Below, piece by piece: positions 1 to 9,834 of a DNA stretch of 62,213 bases (position 1 is the first letter of the stretch; each line of letters opens with the position of its first letter). The notes under the pieces are model-generated. The model saw nothing but the letters and a program-made list of their open reading frames with translations. It had not been told where the DNA came from and did not search any database. The position numbers were made by a program, and so were the translations under genes. The stretch spans positions 1 to 62,213 of the forward strand of contig NZ_JAKGRW010000034.1 in assembly GCF_021555175.1 (NCBI RefSeq), written 5' to 3'. Source of the DNA: Nocardioides alcanivorans. Its GTDB lineage: Bacteria; Actinomycetota; Actinomycetes; Propionibacteriales; Nocardioidaceae.

Positions 1-660
1 AACGGGGACGACGAACGACCACGTCGCAGATCGCCGCGCTCAGCGACCGCCTCGTGCCCTGGGCCGGTGTCTGCCTGAGTGAGCCCGAGGAGGCGATCGC
101 CGAGGCGAAACGAGCCCTCGACGAGCTCGCCATGGCCGGCCTGTCGGTCATCCCGTTCCTGGACGGAGTCGACCCGAGCGCTCCCACTCTCGATCCGTTG
201 TGGCGTGCCGCCGTCGAGCGTGAGGTGCCTGTCTGGATCCATAGCGGGCAGAACTTCGCGGCGCAGTCGATGGGGGTGAGCAGCCCACACGTCATCGACC
301 GGATCGCCGTGCGTCACCCGGAGCTGCGCATCGTGTTGGGGCACGGCAGGATGGCCGGGGTGTGTTGGAGGCGGTCGCTCCTTCTGCAGCGGCATCCGAA
401 CGTCTACCTGGAGTTCTCCTCCCACCACCCGCAGACCATGGCCGCCGCCGGATCCGGCTGGGAGCCGCTCTTCTTCCACGGTTCCCGGTCGGTCAAGCGT
501 CGCGTGCTCTTCGGCTCGACGAGTTGGACGCATGCCCGAGCGACCGGGCGCCCTGGTCCAAGCCGCCGAAGACCTCCCGATCGCTCCCGAGGTGCGCGAC
601 GCCTGGCTGCGCCACAACGCCTTGCCGCTGCTGGGCGAACGCGGAGAGGCGGCGGCATGA
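1..660 (+). CDS. Amidohydrolase family 2 protein, truncated by window edge, frame-shifted
   Basis: The window opens inside this gene; the frame is open from base 3. The product resembles metal-dependent TIM-barrel hydrolases of the amidohydrolase-2 group (decarboxylases or lactone/ester hydrolases): WIHSGQNF and PELRIVLGHG carry typical histidines, NVYLEFSSHHP follows, and the C-terminus WLRHNALPLLG is characteristic of the family. The reading frame is disturbed near 350-380 (two compensating shifts) and again near 515-532, where the usual catalytic Asp of an FGSD motif is lost; the last 42 residues are read in another frame to the TGA at 658-660. The stop overlaps the next ATG, so it belongs to the operon that follows. 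The substrate cannot be told. Confidence 0.7.
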
Positions 661-1390
661 GTGCCCGGCCCGCAGGGCGCCGCGTCGTGGTCACCGGCGC
701 ATTGGGCGGCATCGGCGCGGCGGTGACCCAGCGGCTGCTTGCCGATGGCGCGCAGGTGCTTGCGGTCGACCGGCCCGACGTCGTACGCCGCGCCGGCGAG
801 GCGCACGGCTCCGAGCGCAGGGTCGGGGTCGACCTGAGGGACCCGGCGGCATCGACGACCATCGCCCAGCACTGCCAGGACGCGTTCGGCGGCCTGGACG
901 CGCTGGTCAACAACGCCGGTGTCGAAGTGAGGGCCTCCTTGCCGAGCACGACGACGTGCGCTGGGACACGGTGCTCGACATCAACCTGCGTGCGCCGTTC
1001 CGGCTCGCCCGCGACCTGGTCGACCTGCTCGCCGCCGGCCACACACCCGCCGTGGTCAATGTGTGCTCGATCGCGGTGACCGGCTTCGCCGGACAGATCG
1101 CGTACGACGCCAGCAAGGGCGGCCTGTTGACCCTCACCCGTTCGCTGGCGGTCGAGCTGGGACCACGGGGAGTGCGCGCCAACGCGATCTGCCCGGGGTT
1201 CATCGACACCCCGATGCTCGACGAAGGTGCCCTGCGCTCGATTGCCGAACGCGTGGCCCGCACCCTGCCGTTGCGGCGACTTGGACGACCGGCCGACGTG
1301 GCCGGAGCCATCAGTTGGCTACTCAGTGAGGACGCCGGATATGTCACCGGGCAGTCCCTTTTCATCGATGGAGGGATGAACCGCCAATGA
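657..1390 (+). CDS. SDR-family oxidoreductase (one frameshift)
   Basis: NAD(P)-dependent short-chain dehydrogenase/reductase of classical type, 244 residues once repaired. The N-terminal cofactor motif is VTGALGGIG, followed by NNAGVEV, the serine of VCSIAV, the YDASK catalytic pair and PGFIDTPM, ending VTGQSLFIDGG. The start ATG overlaps the stop of the amidohydrolase (ATGA). The frame breaks at 939-942, where TTGCC would need to be TTGGCC to give SLAEHDDVRW; I treat this as a missing G. It overlaps the following crotonase by 4 nt, so the genes are translationally coupled. Probably oxidises a hydroxyl intermediate of the same pathway; substrate unknown. Confidence 0.85.
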
Positions 1391-2205
1391 CCACCGTGAG
1401 CGAGAGCCGCACCTACGCGACCCTGCGCCTCGACGTACCTCACCCGGGCGTCTGCTGGATCGGCCTCAACCGTCCGGAACGGTTGAACGCCATCGATCGG
1501 CAGCTCGGGGAGGAGCTGTACGCCGCCCTCGAGCATGCCCTGGCCGCACCGGATACGCGGGTCGTGGTGATCACCGGGGAGGGCCGCTCCTTCTGCGCCG
1601 GGGACGACCTCGGCGCGGTCGAGGAGCACCTCCGCGGCGTCTACACGCACTCGCCGGTGATCGGCACCACGCCCGACCCGATGTATCTGCGCATCATCGA
1701 GATGCTGGTGACCAGCCGGGTGCCGGTCGTGATGGCCGTGAACGGGGATGCGGCAGGCGCCGGTGCCGAGCTGGCTTGCGCCGGTGACGTCCGGATCGCC
1801 AGTTCCCGTGCCCGACTGGGCAGCGCCTTGGTGAACGTCGCCCAGGCCGGTGGCCTGGTGATGATGTCGCGGCTCGTCGGCGTTGCCCGGGCGACCGAGA
1901 TCTATCTGTCAGGCACGCTGCTCGACGCGAGCGAGGCGGAGCGTCTCGGGATCTTCACCAAGGTCGTCGAACCCGAGGAACTCGTCGAGGTCACCCTTGC
2001 GGAGGCGCGGCGTCTCGCCGACGCCCCGACGGCGGCGATCGGCCTGTTCAAGGAACTGCGCGAACAGACCATCGGCCAACCCCTGCATCAGGCACTGCGG
2101 TTGCAGAACGCCGTCCATATCCGCAACAACGCCGAGGTCGCGGACGCGGTCGAGGGAGCCACGGCCTTCATCGAGAAGCGCCGTCCGCGCTTCGTGGGCA
2201 AGTGA
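1387..2205 (+). CDS. Enoyl-CoA hydratase/isomerase (crotonase) family protein
   Basis: A 272-residue crotonase-fold protein. The oxyanion-hole segments GEGRSFCAGDDL (about residues 60-72) and NGDAAGAGAELACAGD (about 118-133) are present. The segment that often reads GxxPGaGG is NVAQAGG here, so the usual second hydratase glutamate is not evident; it may be an isomerase, hydrolase or C-C lyase rather than a true hydratase. It starts at an ATG overlapping the upstream SDR stop and is followed after 12 nt (with GAGAGGAA before the next ATG) by another SDR. It acts on a CoA thioester, in agreement with the acyl-CoA synthetase at the end of the operon. Confidence 0.9.
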   Translation: MTTVSESRTYATLRLDVPHPGVCWIGLNRPERLNAIDRQLGEELYAALEHALAAPDTRVVVITGEGRSFCAGDDLGAVEEHLRGVYTHSPVIGTTPDPMYLRIIEMLVTSRVPVVMAVNGDAAGAGAELACAGDVRIASSRARLGSALVNVAQAGGLVMMSRLVGVARATEIYLSGTLLDASEAERLGIFTKVVEPEELVEVTLAEARRLADAPTAAIGLFKELREQTIGQPLHQALRLQNAVHIRNNAEVADAVEGATAFIEKRRPRFVGK

Positions 2206-2217
2206 GAGGAATTCGCC

Positions 2218-2985
2218 ATGAGTGAGAGCATCTTCGGTCGTTTCGACGGCCACGTCGTGGTCGTGACGGGAGCCGCGTCCGGCATCGGAGCAGCGTCGAT
2301 GACGCTCTTCGAGCGTGCCGGGGCGACCGTGGTGGGCCTCGATCTGCACGAGGGCCCCCGGATCCGCCGCTGCGACGTCTCCGACCCGGGTGCGGTGCAC
2401 GAGGCGCTGCGCGACGTCGTGGCCGAACACGGCCGTCTCGACGTCGTCCATGGGAACGCCGGCATCAGCATCCCCGGCCGACCGCACTCGATCTCGGACG
2501 ACGACTACCGCCGGGTGATGGGCGTGTGCTGCGACGCCAACTTCTATCTGGTGCGCTCCGGCGTGCCGTACATGAGGGAGCGTGGCGGTGTCTTCGTCTT
2601 CACAGCGTCGATGTGCGGGGTCGGGGCTACGCCCCGATCGTCGGCCTACAACATGGCCAAGCACGCAGTGATCGGCCTGACCCGATCCGTCGCCGTCGAC
2701 TACGGCGCCCAGGGCATCCGGGCCGTAGCGATGGTCACCGGGCCCACGCAGACCGCGATGGCCGACGAGTTGTGGCCCGAGGACGGGGTGGCGCGCAACG
2801 GGTTCCTTCGTGCGACGCCGGCGGGTCGGCTCAGCAGGCCGGAGGAGCAGGCACGGGCGGCGGTGTTCGCCGCCCTGCCTGGGTCGTCCTTCCTGAACGG
2901 CGGGGTCATCACCGTCGACGGCGGCGCCACCGCCGGCTGGAACGAGATGGGGCTGGGCATGCTGCAGACGGCGGTCTCGACATGA
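2218..2985 (+). CDS. SDR-family oxidoreductase
   Basis: Classical short-chain dehydrogenase, 255 residues, no frame problem. VTGAASGIG binds the cofactor at the N-terminus; HGNAGIS, the serine in FTASMCG, and YNMAK (Tyr/Lys pair) follow; GGVITVDGGA is the C-terminal signature. A purine-rich GAGAGGAATT lies just before the ATG. The ATG of the CocE-type hydrolase overlaps its stop. With the other SDRs in the cluster it probably oxidises an alcohol or beta-hydroxyacyl intermediate. Confidence 0.9.
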   Translation: MSESIFGRFDGHVVVVTGAASGIGAASMTLFERAGATVVGLDLHEGPRIRRCDVSDPGAVHEALRDVVAEHGRLDVVHGNAGISIPGRPHSISDDDYRRVMGVCCDANFYLVRSGVPYMRERGGVFVFTASMCGVGATPRSSAYNMAKHAVIGLTRSVAVDYGAQGIRAVAMVTGPTQTAMADELWPEDGVARNGFLRATPAGRLSRPEEQARAAVFAALPGSSFLNGGVITVDGGATAGWNEMGLGMLQTAVST

Positions 2986-4655
2986 GCGGGTCTCATGCAG
3001 CACCGTCGAGCAAGGCGTTCTGGCTCGGCGACGTGGCGACCCCGATGCGCGACGCGGTGAACCTCCAAGCGGATGTGTGGCACCACGGCGAGCCGCGCCC
3101 GGCAGTTCTCTTCCGGACTCCCTACGGACGGCGTGCGATCACCTCCGACGTGCTGCGTCCCGTCGACTGCCTGCACGGCGGCTTCGCGGCCGTGTGCCAA
3201 GACACCCGGGGCCGTTTCGGCTCGGACGGTGCTTGGGAGCCGATCATGTGGGAGCTGGAGGCACTCGACGCCTACGACACCGTGGAGTGGGTCGCCCGCC
3301 AGGAGTGGTGCGACGGGCGGGTCATTCTCGCCGGCACCTCCTACGGCGGCATCGTCTCGTTCCTGGGCGCCGCCCAGCAGCCACCGAGCCTGGCCGGTGT
3401 GGCCGCGGCGATGGTGACCTCGGGCAGTCGGGACCTGCAGGAGCTCGGTGGTGCGATGCGGTTGGAGCAGGTGGTGAGCTGGCTGCTCTACATGGCCGCC
3501 GACTGGATGAGGCGCCATCCCGACGTCGCCGACCCCGAGACGATCGCCACTCTCCGGGCACTACTCCTCGATCCGGAGCCGGCGCTGAGTGCCCTGCCGC
3601 TGGCAGAAGGCCCCTTGGCGAAGCTCCGTGGCTTCCCGATCGACATCCCCGCCCTGCTGGCCGGGCAGGTGCCGACCACGCCGGAGTGGGAAGCGGCGTC
3701 CGTCGAGGTGCCGGTGTTCGTCACCACCGGCTGGTTCGACGTCTTCAGCTCGGCGACCATCGACGTCTTCCGAGAGGCCGTACGCACGCACCCGGAGCTG
3801 CCCCATCGCCTGGTGGTCGGCCCGTGGGCACACACCGGGCCCCTGCCCCACCACACGGCCGAGCGGAACTTCGGCATCACCGCCTCCGCCGGAGCAGCGA
3901 TGGTCCCCGCGCTTCAGCTGGGCTTCTTCGAGGACCCCGCGGCGGCCGCCGGGCAGCACGAGGTCAGGTACTTCCTCATGGGCGCCGACCTCTGGCGAAC
4001 GGCGGACGCCTGGCCACCGCGCGGCGCACGGGAGCAGGTGCTCCACCTCGGCCAGACCTCCGACGGCTCCGGAGCTCTGATGACCTCCCCGGGACCGGAC
4101 GACCTCACCGAGCGCTATCGCTACGACCCTGCCGATCCGGTGCCGAGCCGGGGCGGGCGGGTGATCCATCTGGGCCGGTCGACCCCTGGGCCGATCGAGT
4201 CGAGCTGGCAGCTCGACCGGGCCGACGTGCTCAGCTATCTCACTCCTGCGCTCGATGAGCCGTGGGACGTGGCGGGCGGCGTACGCGCTGACCTCACCGT
4301 GTCGATCGACCAGCCGGACACCGATCTCGTGGTGCGCTTGGTCGACCTCTGGCCCGATGGTCGCGTCTACCCCGTCGCCGAAGGGGTGACCCGGCTCAGC
4401 CATGCGGTCGGCTCGGTCACCGCCGGAGCGCCGGTGCGTGCGTCGATCAGCCTCGGGTACGCCGCACAGCGCTTCGAGCGGGGCCATCGGCTGGGGCTGC
4501 TCGTGACGAGCAGCGCCTTCCCGCACATCGATCGCAACCTCAACACCGGCAAGCCCTCGAGCACTTCCGCTGAAGCCCGGGTCGTCGCCGTCGACGTCCA
4601 CCTCTCGCGCTCGACCCTCTCCCTCGACGTACTGCCCTCGGAAGGACAGCCCTGA
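2982..4655 (+). CDS. CocE/NonD family alpha/beta hydrolase (acyl esterase)
   Basis: The 557-residue product has the two-part layout of X-Pro dipeptidyl-peptidase/cocaine-esterase-like hydrolases. The N-terminal alpha/beta-hydrolase domain carries RTPYGR, DTRGRFGSDG, the nucleophile GTSYGG (Ser near residue 121), the acid in WFDVFS and the histidine in VVGPWAHT; a jelly-roll C-terminal domain follows (about residues 340-557: VRADLTVSIDQPDTDLVV, PVRASISLG, RLGLLVTSSAFPHIDRN). The ATG overlaps the upstream stop by four bases. Family members cleave esters or amides of bulky substrates. Its place among CoA-metabolising enzymes and an oligopeptide-type importer suggests an ester-bearing growth substrate. 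The exact ester is not predictable. Confidence 0.88.
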   Translation: MSGSHAAPSSKAFWLGDVATPMRDAVNLQADVWHHGEPRPAVLFRTPYGRRAITSDVLRPVDCLHGGFAAVCQDTRGRFGSDGAWEPIMWELEALDAYDTVEWVARQEWCDGRVILAGTSYGGIVSFLGAAQQPPSLAGVAAAMVTSGSRDLQELGGAMRLEQVVSWLLYMAADWMRRHPDVADPETIATLRALLLDPEPALSALPLAEGPLAKLRGFPIDIPALLAGQVPTTPEWEAASVEVPVFVTTGWFDVFSSATIDVFREAVRTHPELPHRLVVGPWAHTGPLPHHTAERNFGITASAGAAMVPALQLGFFEDPAAAAGQHEVRYFLMGADLWRTADAWPPRGAREQVLHLGQTSDGSGALMTSPGPDDLTERYRYDPADPVPSRGGRVIHLGRSTPGPIESSWQLDRADVLSYLTPALDEPWDVAGGVRADLTVSIDQPDTDLVVRLVDLWPDGRVYPVAEGVTRLSHAVGSVTAGAPVRASISLGYAAQRFERGHRLGLLVTSSAFPHIDRNLNTGKPSSTSAEARVVAVDVHLSRSTLSLDVLPSEGQP

Positions 4656-4657
4656 CC

Positions 4658-5457
4658 ATGTCGCTCTGGAACCTCGAGCGTGCCCACGGCGTCGTGGAGC
4701 TCGCCTTCGACAACCCGCCGCGCAACTTCTTGACCTTTGCCGCCCTGGAAGAGCTCGGCGCTCGACTCTCGGAGTTGGCTGCAGACCCCGACGCCGCCGT
4801 GATCGTGTTGCGAAGCGCGGACCCGGAGCGCTTCATCGCGCATGCGGACCTGGACGAGCTGCGCCGGCTCGCCGACGGGCCGGTGCCCGAGGCTCGAGCG
4901 TGGTACACGACCATGCGCCTGATCGAGACGATGCCGCAGCCGGTGATCGCCGCGATCGACGGGCAGGCCTGGGGCGGGGGACTGGAGCTTTCATTGGCCT
5001 GCACGCTGCGCTGGGCGAGTCCGCGAGCCCACTTCTCCGCCATCGAGACCGCTCTCGGGATCATCCCGGGAGCGGGAGGCTCGCAGCGGTTGCTCCGGCT
5101 GATCGGCCGTGGACCGGCGACCGACCTCGTCGTCACCGGACTGCGCGTGGACGCGGCGCGAGCGCTGCAACTCGGGATCGTCAGTCGGGTCTTCGTCGAC
5201 GACTTCGACGCCGAGCTCCGAGCGGCAGCGGTCGAGCTGGCCCGGATGCCGCGAGCGGCGATCGCCGCCGCCAAGCGGGTGATGCGAGAGGGGCCGAGCT
5301 CGGCCAGGGTGAGGCGTTGCGGCTGGAGGGCGCGACCTTCGGCGAGCTGCTCGCCACCCCCGACTCCCTCCGGTTGCAGGAGGCGGCGCGGGAACGGTAC
5401 TCCGCAGCCGACGCCGGGTCCGCCGTGGACTTCGCAGCCCTGGGGGCGCCGGCATGA
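4658..5457 (+). CDS. Enoyl-CoA hydratase/isomerase family protein (one frameshift)
   Basis: Crotonase-fold protein, 266 residues after repair. DGQAWGGGLELSLACTLRW is the first oxyanion segment and ETALGIIPGAGGSQRLL is the classic hydratase loop, so true enoyl-CoA hydratase activity is plausible here, unlike the other crotonase in this operon. The frame breaks at 5290-5293 (GAGGGGCC, one G short); after the break the reading continues as AELGQGEALRLEGATF to a TGA at 5455-5457. Two nucleotides separate it from the CocE gene, and its stop overlaps the next ATG. Confidence 0.85.
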
Positions 5458-6208
5458 GCGGCGCCGCACTCATCACCGGTGCGAGTCGTGGCATCGGCCG
5501 GGCGGTGGCAGAGCAGCTGGCCGCGGACGGTTACGACGTCGCGGTGGGCTACTTCGCGCAGGTCGCTGCCGCAAACGAGGTCGTTGCGGCTGCCGCGCGG
5601 CTCGGCGTACGTGCGCAGGCGTTCCAGGTCGATGTGCGCTCCCGGAGTCGTGCACGCAGTTCGTCACCGAAGCCCGTGCGGCGTTGGGGCCGGTGCGTGC
5701 CGTCGTCTCCAATGCCACCGGCTTCGGTGCCGATAGCCCCGGACTCGGGACGGCGCTCACGGTCCCGCTCGCGGAGTATCAGGAGATGTTCACCGCGCGT
5801 CTTGGCGCGCTGTTGGCCCTGGTCCATGCAGCAGGTGCGGACCTCGACCTCGGCGGCCGCGTCGTGGCGGTGACCAGCACCGGTACCCAGCGGCATGTCC
5901 CGGGCTACGCGCCCATTGCGGCGTCGATGGCCGCGGTTGAGAGTGTCGTGCGCTACCTGGCCGCCGAGCTCGGGCCCCGAGGCATCACCGCGAACACGGC
6001 GGTCGGCGGTGTCATCGACACCGAGGCACTCGCCGAGATCAGCGCCGATCCAGAGCGCCTCAAGGAGGCGGTCCGGCGCGCCACCCCGCTCGGGCGGGTG
6101 GGACGCGCGGCCGACATCGGAGCCGTCGTGAGCTTCCTGTGCAGCTCGGCGGCGGGCTGGGTCACCGGTCAGTCGCTGATCGCTGACGGCGGCAACTCGC
6201 TCCGGTAG
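5454..6208 (+). CDS. SDR-family protein lacking the usual Tyr/Lys pair (one frameshift)
   Basis: SDR fold, 251 residues after repair. The N-terminal LITGASRGIG, SNATGFG and the C-terminal VTGQSLIADGG are normal. At the active site the sequence reads GYAPIAASMAAVES: the usual YxxxK positions are Ile and Met, and in a Y-x6-K register (FabL/FabI style) the lysine position is also Met. The chemistry is therefore doubtful or unusual. The frame breaks at 5641-5643 (CTCCCGG needs one more C), restoring RSPESCTQF. It is the last gene before a 68-nt gap leading to the ABC transporter genes. Confidence 0.8.
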
Positions 6209-6276
6209 TGACGCGCGGCTCGGGCCGCATCCCGAACCCCCAGCGCGCTGAGCGCTGTCAAGGAAGGAAAGAACCC

Positions 6277-7800
6277 ATGAGGACAACGAAACTCATGACG
6301 CTCAGGCAGGTGAGCCTGGTGCTGATCACCGCGTGCGCGCTCGTGCTCACTGCGTGCGGCGGCGGAGGAGGCGGTGGCGACGACGACAGGCTCGACGTCG
6401 CTGTGCCCGCCGACGCCTCCTCGCTCGACCCCATCCTCGGCAGTGCCGGGGGCGACCACGTGATGCTCTACCCGCTCTACGAGACGTTGATCAGCTTCGA
6501 CGCCGAGATGGTGCCCCAACCCGGCCTCGTGGAGTCCTGGGATCAGCCCGACCCGAAGGAGCTGACCCTCACGCTGCGTGAAGGGTTGACCTTCCACGAC
6601 GGGACGCCCCTGGACGCCGAGGCGGTGAAGTCCAACCTCGAGCGAGCCAAGGGAGAGGGCTCGAACGTCGCGGTCGATCTCGCCGCGGTCACCGCGGTCC
6701 GGGTCGATGATCCGCGCACGGTCACGCTGGAGCTGGCGCACCCGGATGCCTCGCTGCTGATGGTCCTCTCCGACCGCGCCGGGATGATGGTCTCGCCGGC
6801 TGCCGTCGAGAAGAGCGACGGCGACGTCAGCAACAACCCGGTGGGTGCCGGCCCCTGGTCGATCGTGGAATGGAACCGCGGTCAGTTCCTGAGGGTCGAG
6901 CGATTCGACGACTACTGGGACGGTGATGCACAGCGGGTCCCCGAGATCCAGTTCAACGTGATCGCCGATCCGACGACCCGCGCGACCTCGTTGCGCTCGG
7001 GCAAGCAGGACGTGGCCCTCGGGTACGCCCCAGCGGATGCCGCCGAGATCACCGGAAAGTCGAAGATCCAGCTCGTTCGGACGCCGCGGCTCTGGGTGGA
7101 CGAGGTGTACTTCAACACCGACTCGGACGAGCTGAAGGACGTGCGGGTTCGGGAGGCATTGAACCTGGCGGTCGACCGCACCACGATCGTCGAGAGCGCG
7201 TACTTCGGCCTCGGTAGCCCAGCCTCGACGGTCTTCCCCGATGCGTACTGGGCGGCGAACGGCGATCTCGCCTACGAGTTCGACCCGGACCGGGCGCGAG
7301 CGCTGTTGAAGGAGGCCGGCGCCTCCGACCTGACCTTCGACATGCTGCTGAGCGCGGACGTCGGCACGGTTCGGATGGGCGAGATCCTCCAGCAGCAGTG
7401 GGCGGACGTCGGCGTGACGGTCGATCTCAAGCCGCTGGAGGGCGTCCAGGCCGTCAACGCCTACTTCGTCGACCATGCCGAGCCGGCCCTGCTGTCCGCT
7501 TTCACCGGGCGGCCCGACCCCAAGATGGCCTTCGACGTCCTCTTCTCGGAGAAGAGCTTCTACAACACCGGCGGTGTGGCGACTCCCGGCCTGGCCGAGG
7601 CCCTCGCGGCGACGGACGCCTCGTTGGAGAACGACGCGCGGGCACCCGGCTTCCAGGAGGCGGCCGGTGTGGTCTTCGAGAACTCGTCCTTCCTGCCCAT
7701 CGCGTTCCCGGACAACCTGATCGCGTTGGCGGACGGGGTCGCCGGCTTCGAGGACAACCTGCTCGGCAAGCCGAAGTTCCTCGGCGTCTCGTTGGGCTGA
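6277..7800 (+). CDS. ABC transporter substrate-binding lipoprotein (peptide/nickel type, SBP_bac_5)
   Basis: A 507-residue extracytoplasmic binding protein. The signal peptide ends in the lipobox LTAC followed by a Gly run and DDD linker, so it is lipid-anchored. ADASSLDPILGSAGG, YPLYETLISFD, FHDGTPLDAEAVKSNLER and DVRVREALNLAVDR are signatures of DppA/OppA-type proteins. The start at 6277 is chosen because AAGGAAGGAAAG lies 6-8 nt upstream and the signal peptide begins there; earlier in-frame starts would add a non-signal extension. It delivers its ligand to the permeases encoded just downstream. In this context the ligand is probably the growth substrate rather than a peptide. Confidence 0.92.
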   Translation: MRTTKLMTLRQVSLVLITACALVLTACGGGGGGGDDDRLDVAVPADASSLDPILGSAGGDHVMLYPLYETLISFDAEMVPQPGLVESWDQPDPKELTLTLREGLTFHDGTPLDAEAVKSNLERAKGEGSNVAVDLAAVTAVRVDDPRTVTLELAHPDASLLMVLSDRAGMMVSPAAVEKSDGDVSNNPVGAGPWSIVEWNRGQFLRVERFDDYWDGDAQRVPEIQFNVIADPTTRATSLRSGKQDVALGYAPADAAEITGKSKIQLVRTPRLWVDEVYFNTDSDELKDVRVREALNLAVDRTTIVESAYFGLGSPASTVFPDAYWAANGDLAYEFDPDRARALLKEAGASDLTFDMLLSADVGTVRMGEILQQQWADVGVTVDLKPLEGVQAVNAYFVDHAEPALLSAFTGRPDPKMAFDVLFSEKSFYNTGGVATPGLAEALAATDASLENDARAPGFQEAAGVVFENSSFLPIAFPDNLIALADGVAGFEDNLLGKPKFLGVSLG

Positions 7801-7813
7801 GGGCGGTGCTGAC

Positions 7814-8809
7814 ATGAGTGGCGCGTTGCTCGAAGTTGACGGGCTGGAGGTCTTCTTCGGCTCGGGCGGTGAACGGGGCTCGGAGGTCCAGGCGCTGCAC
7901 GGCGTCTCCTTCGAGGTGCAGCCCGGAGAGATCGTCGGCCTGGTCGGCGAGAGCGGAAGCGGCAAGACCGTGACTTCGTTGGCACTCATGGGCCTCTTGG
8001 ACCCGCGCACGTCGCGGGTCCAAGGGGCGGCACGCCTCGACGGCGAGCCGCTGTGGGACGACGACGGTCGACTCCGCGCACATGTCGACGTCCCGATGGC
8101 GATGGTCTTCCAGGAGCCGATGACGGCGCTCGACCCGGTCTTCCGGATCGGCCACCAGTTGGTGGAGACCTTGCGACGGCGGCAGCGGGTGAGTCGTCGC
8201 GAGGCGATGGCCCGGGCCGCGGAGCTGCTCGACCAGGTCGGTATCCCTGATCCGAAGGCGCGCCTGCGCTCCTACCCGCATGAGCTCTCCGGCGGGATGC
8301 GTCAGCGGGTGGTGATCGCGCTTGCCCTCGCCTGCTCGCCGCGGCTCCTGATCGCCGATGAGCCGACCACGGCGGTCGACGCCACGATCCAGGCCCAGTT
8401 GCTGGAACTGATCTCCGACCTGGCACGAAAGGAAGGGATGGGTGTGTTGTTCGTGACCCATGACCTCGGTGTGGTCGCTGAGGCATGCCACCGGATGATC
8501 ACGATGTACGCCGGTCGCGTCATTGAGTCCGGAACGGTCGCCGACGTGCTCGCTCGCCCCCTCCACCCCTACACCGGTGGTCTGCTGGCCGCCCTGCCTG
8601 CCCCGGAGCACCGCGGCGGTCGGCTGCCGACGATCCCCGGCGTCGTACCGGCTCCAGGACGTGCCGTCGAGGGCTGCGTCTTCGCGGACCGGTGCGCGCA
8701 CAAGGAACCGCCTTGCTCGGTCGTTCCCGACCTTCGGGAGCTCGACGGCGGCCGTCGTGTCCGGTGCGTACGAGCCGAGCAGTTGCGACTCACAGGGAGC
8801 AGGACATGA
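7814..8809 (+). CDS. ABC transporter ATP-binding protein, DppD/OppD-like
   Basis: A 331-residue ATPase of the dipeptide/oligopeptide importer group. The Walker A motif is GESGSGKT (about residues 46-53), the Q-loop is FQEPMTALDP, the signature is LSGGMRQR, Walker B is LLIADEPTTAVD and the switch histidine lies in FVTHDLG. The C-terminal oligopeptide-transporter extension is present (CVFADRCAHKEPPC), which in relatives can bind a metal cluster. It starts 13 nt after the binding-protein stop and overlaps the second ATPase by 4 nt. Confidence 0.93.
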   Translation: MSGALLEVDGLEVFFGSGGERGSEVQALHGVSFEVQPGEIVGLVGESGSGKTVTSLALMGLLDPRTSRVQGAARLDGEPLWDDDGRLRAHVDVPMAMVFQEPMTALDPVFRIGHQLVETLRRRQRVSRREAMARAAELLDQVGIPDPKARLRSYPHELSGGMRQRVVIALALACSPRLLIADEPTTAVDATIQAQLLELISDLARKEGMGVLFVTHDLGVVAEACHRMITMYAGRVIESGTVADVLARPLHPYTGGLLAALPAPEHRGGRLPTIPGVVPAPGRAVEGCVFADRCAHKEPPCSVVPDLRELDGGRRVRCVRAEQLRLTGSRT

Positions 8810-9834
8810 GTGCGCCTCAGCGAGCGAGACGGTCAGATCCGGGGGTGGTCATGCGCCTGGACGAGGTGTCCGTCCGTTTCCCGATCGCGCGCCGACGAAG
8901 CGTCTCCGCGGTCGACGGCGTGTCCTTGGAGGTGGTGCAGGGACAGACCCTCGGCCTGATCGGTGAGAGCGGATCCGGGAAGTCCACGTTGGCGCGAGCG
9001 ATGCTCGGGTTGGTCCCGACGAGTGCGGGCTCCGTCACCTGGGAGGGCGTGGCGGTCGCGACGATGTCGCGGCAGCAGCGCCGGGAGTTCGCCGGCCAGG
9101 TCCAGATGGTGTTCCAGGATCCGCACAGTGCGCTCGACCCGCGGCGCCGGGTGTGGCAGAGCGTCCGCGAGCCCCTCGACGTGCTGAGGCGTGGTCACCG
9201 GCGCGACCGTGATGAGGCGGCCCGGCAAGCGCTGCAGGACGTCGGGCTGCCCACGCACCTGCACGATCGCTACCCGCACCAGCTCAGCGGCGGACAGAAA
9301 CAGCGGGTCAACATCGCGCGCGCCTTGGTGACCCGACCGCGGCTGCTGGTCTGTGATGAGTCCGTCGCCGCTCTGGACGTGGCGTTGCAGGCGGAGATCC
9401 TCAACCTGCTCTGCGACCTGAAGGACGAGTACCGACTCACGGTCGTCTTCATCAGCCATGACCTGAGCGTGGTGGGCCACATCGCTGATCGTGTTGCGGT
9501 GATGTACCTCGGCAAGCTGGTGGAGGTGGCCGTGGCCAGCGACCTGTTGGAGAAGCCGCGGCACCCGTACACGGAGGCACTGCTCTCGGCGCGGCTCGAC
9601 ATTCATCGGGCTCCGGGCGCCGAGCGGATCATCCTTCGCGGTGATGTGCCCAGCCCGCTCGCGCCGCCGCCCGGTTGCCGCTTCCATCCACGGTGCATGC
9701 ACGCAGTTGCCGCCTGCGCGACGGAGCAACCGGTGCTGATGCCCGTCGATGCCGGCGCCTCTGCCTGCCTACGCGCGGCCGATCTCTATCCGGCAGACAA
9801 CACCGGTCCGTCGGTGATCCGAGGTGCTCGATGA
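8806..9834 (+). CDS. ABC transporter ATP-binding protein, DppF/OppF-like
   Basis: Second ATPase of the importer, 342 residues. GESGSGKST (Walker A), FQDPHSALDPR (Q-loop), LSGGQKQR (signature), LLVCDESVAALD (Walker B, with Ser where Pro is common) and ISHDLS (H-loop) are all visible, and CRFHPRCMHA marks the C-terminal extension. The ATG at 8806 overlaps the upstream stop (ATGA). A longer reading begins earlier but lies inside the first ATPase gene. It pairs with the preceding gene as a heterodimeric motor. Confidence 0.93.
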   Translation: MSAPQRARRSDPGVVMRLDEVSVRFPIARRRSVSAVDGVSLEVVQGQTLGLIGESGSGKSTLARAMLGLVPTSAGSVTWEGVAVATMSRQQRREFAGQVQMVFQDPHSALDPRRRVWQSVREPLDVLRRGHRRDRDEAARQALQDVGLPTHLHDRYPHQLSGGQKQRVNIARALVTRPRLLVCDESVAALDVALQAEILNLLCDLKDEYRLTVVFISHDLSVVGHIADRVAVMYLGKLVEVAVASDLLEKPRHPYTEALLSARLDIHRAPGAERIILRGDVPSPLAPPPGCRFHPRCMHAVAACATEQPVLMPVDAGASACLRAADLYPADNTGPSVIRGAR

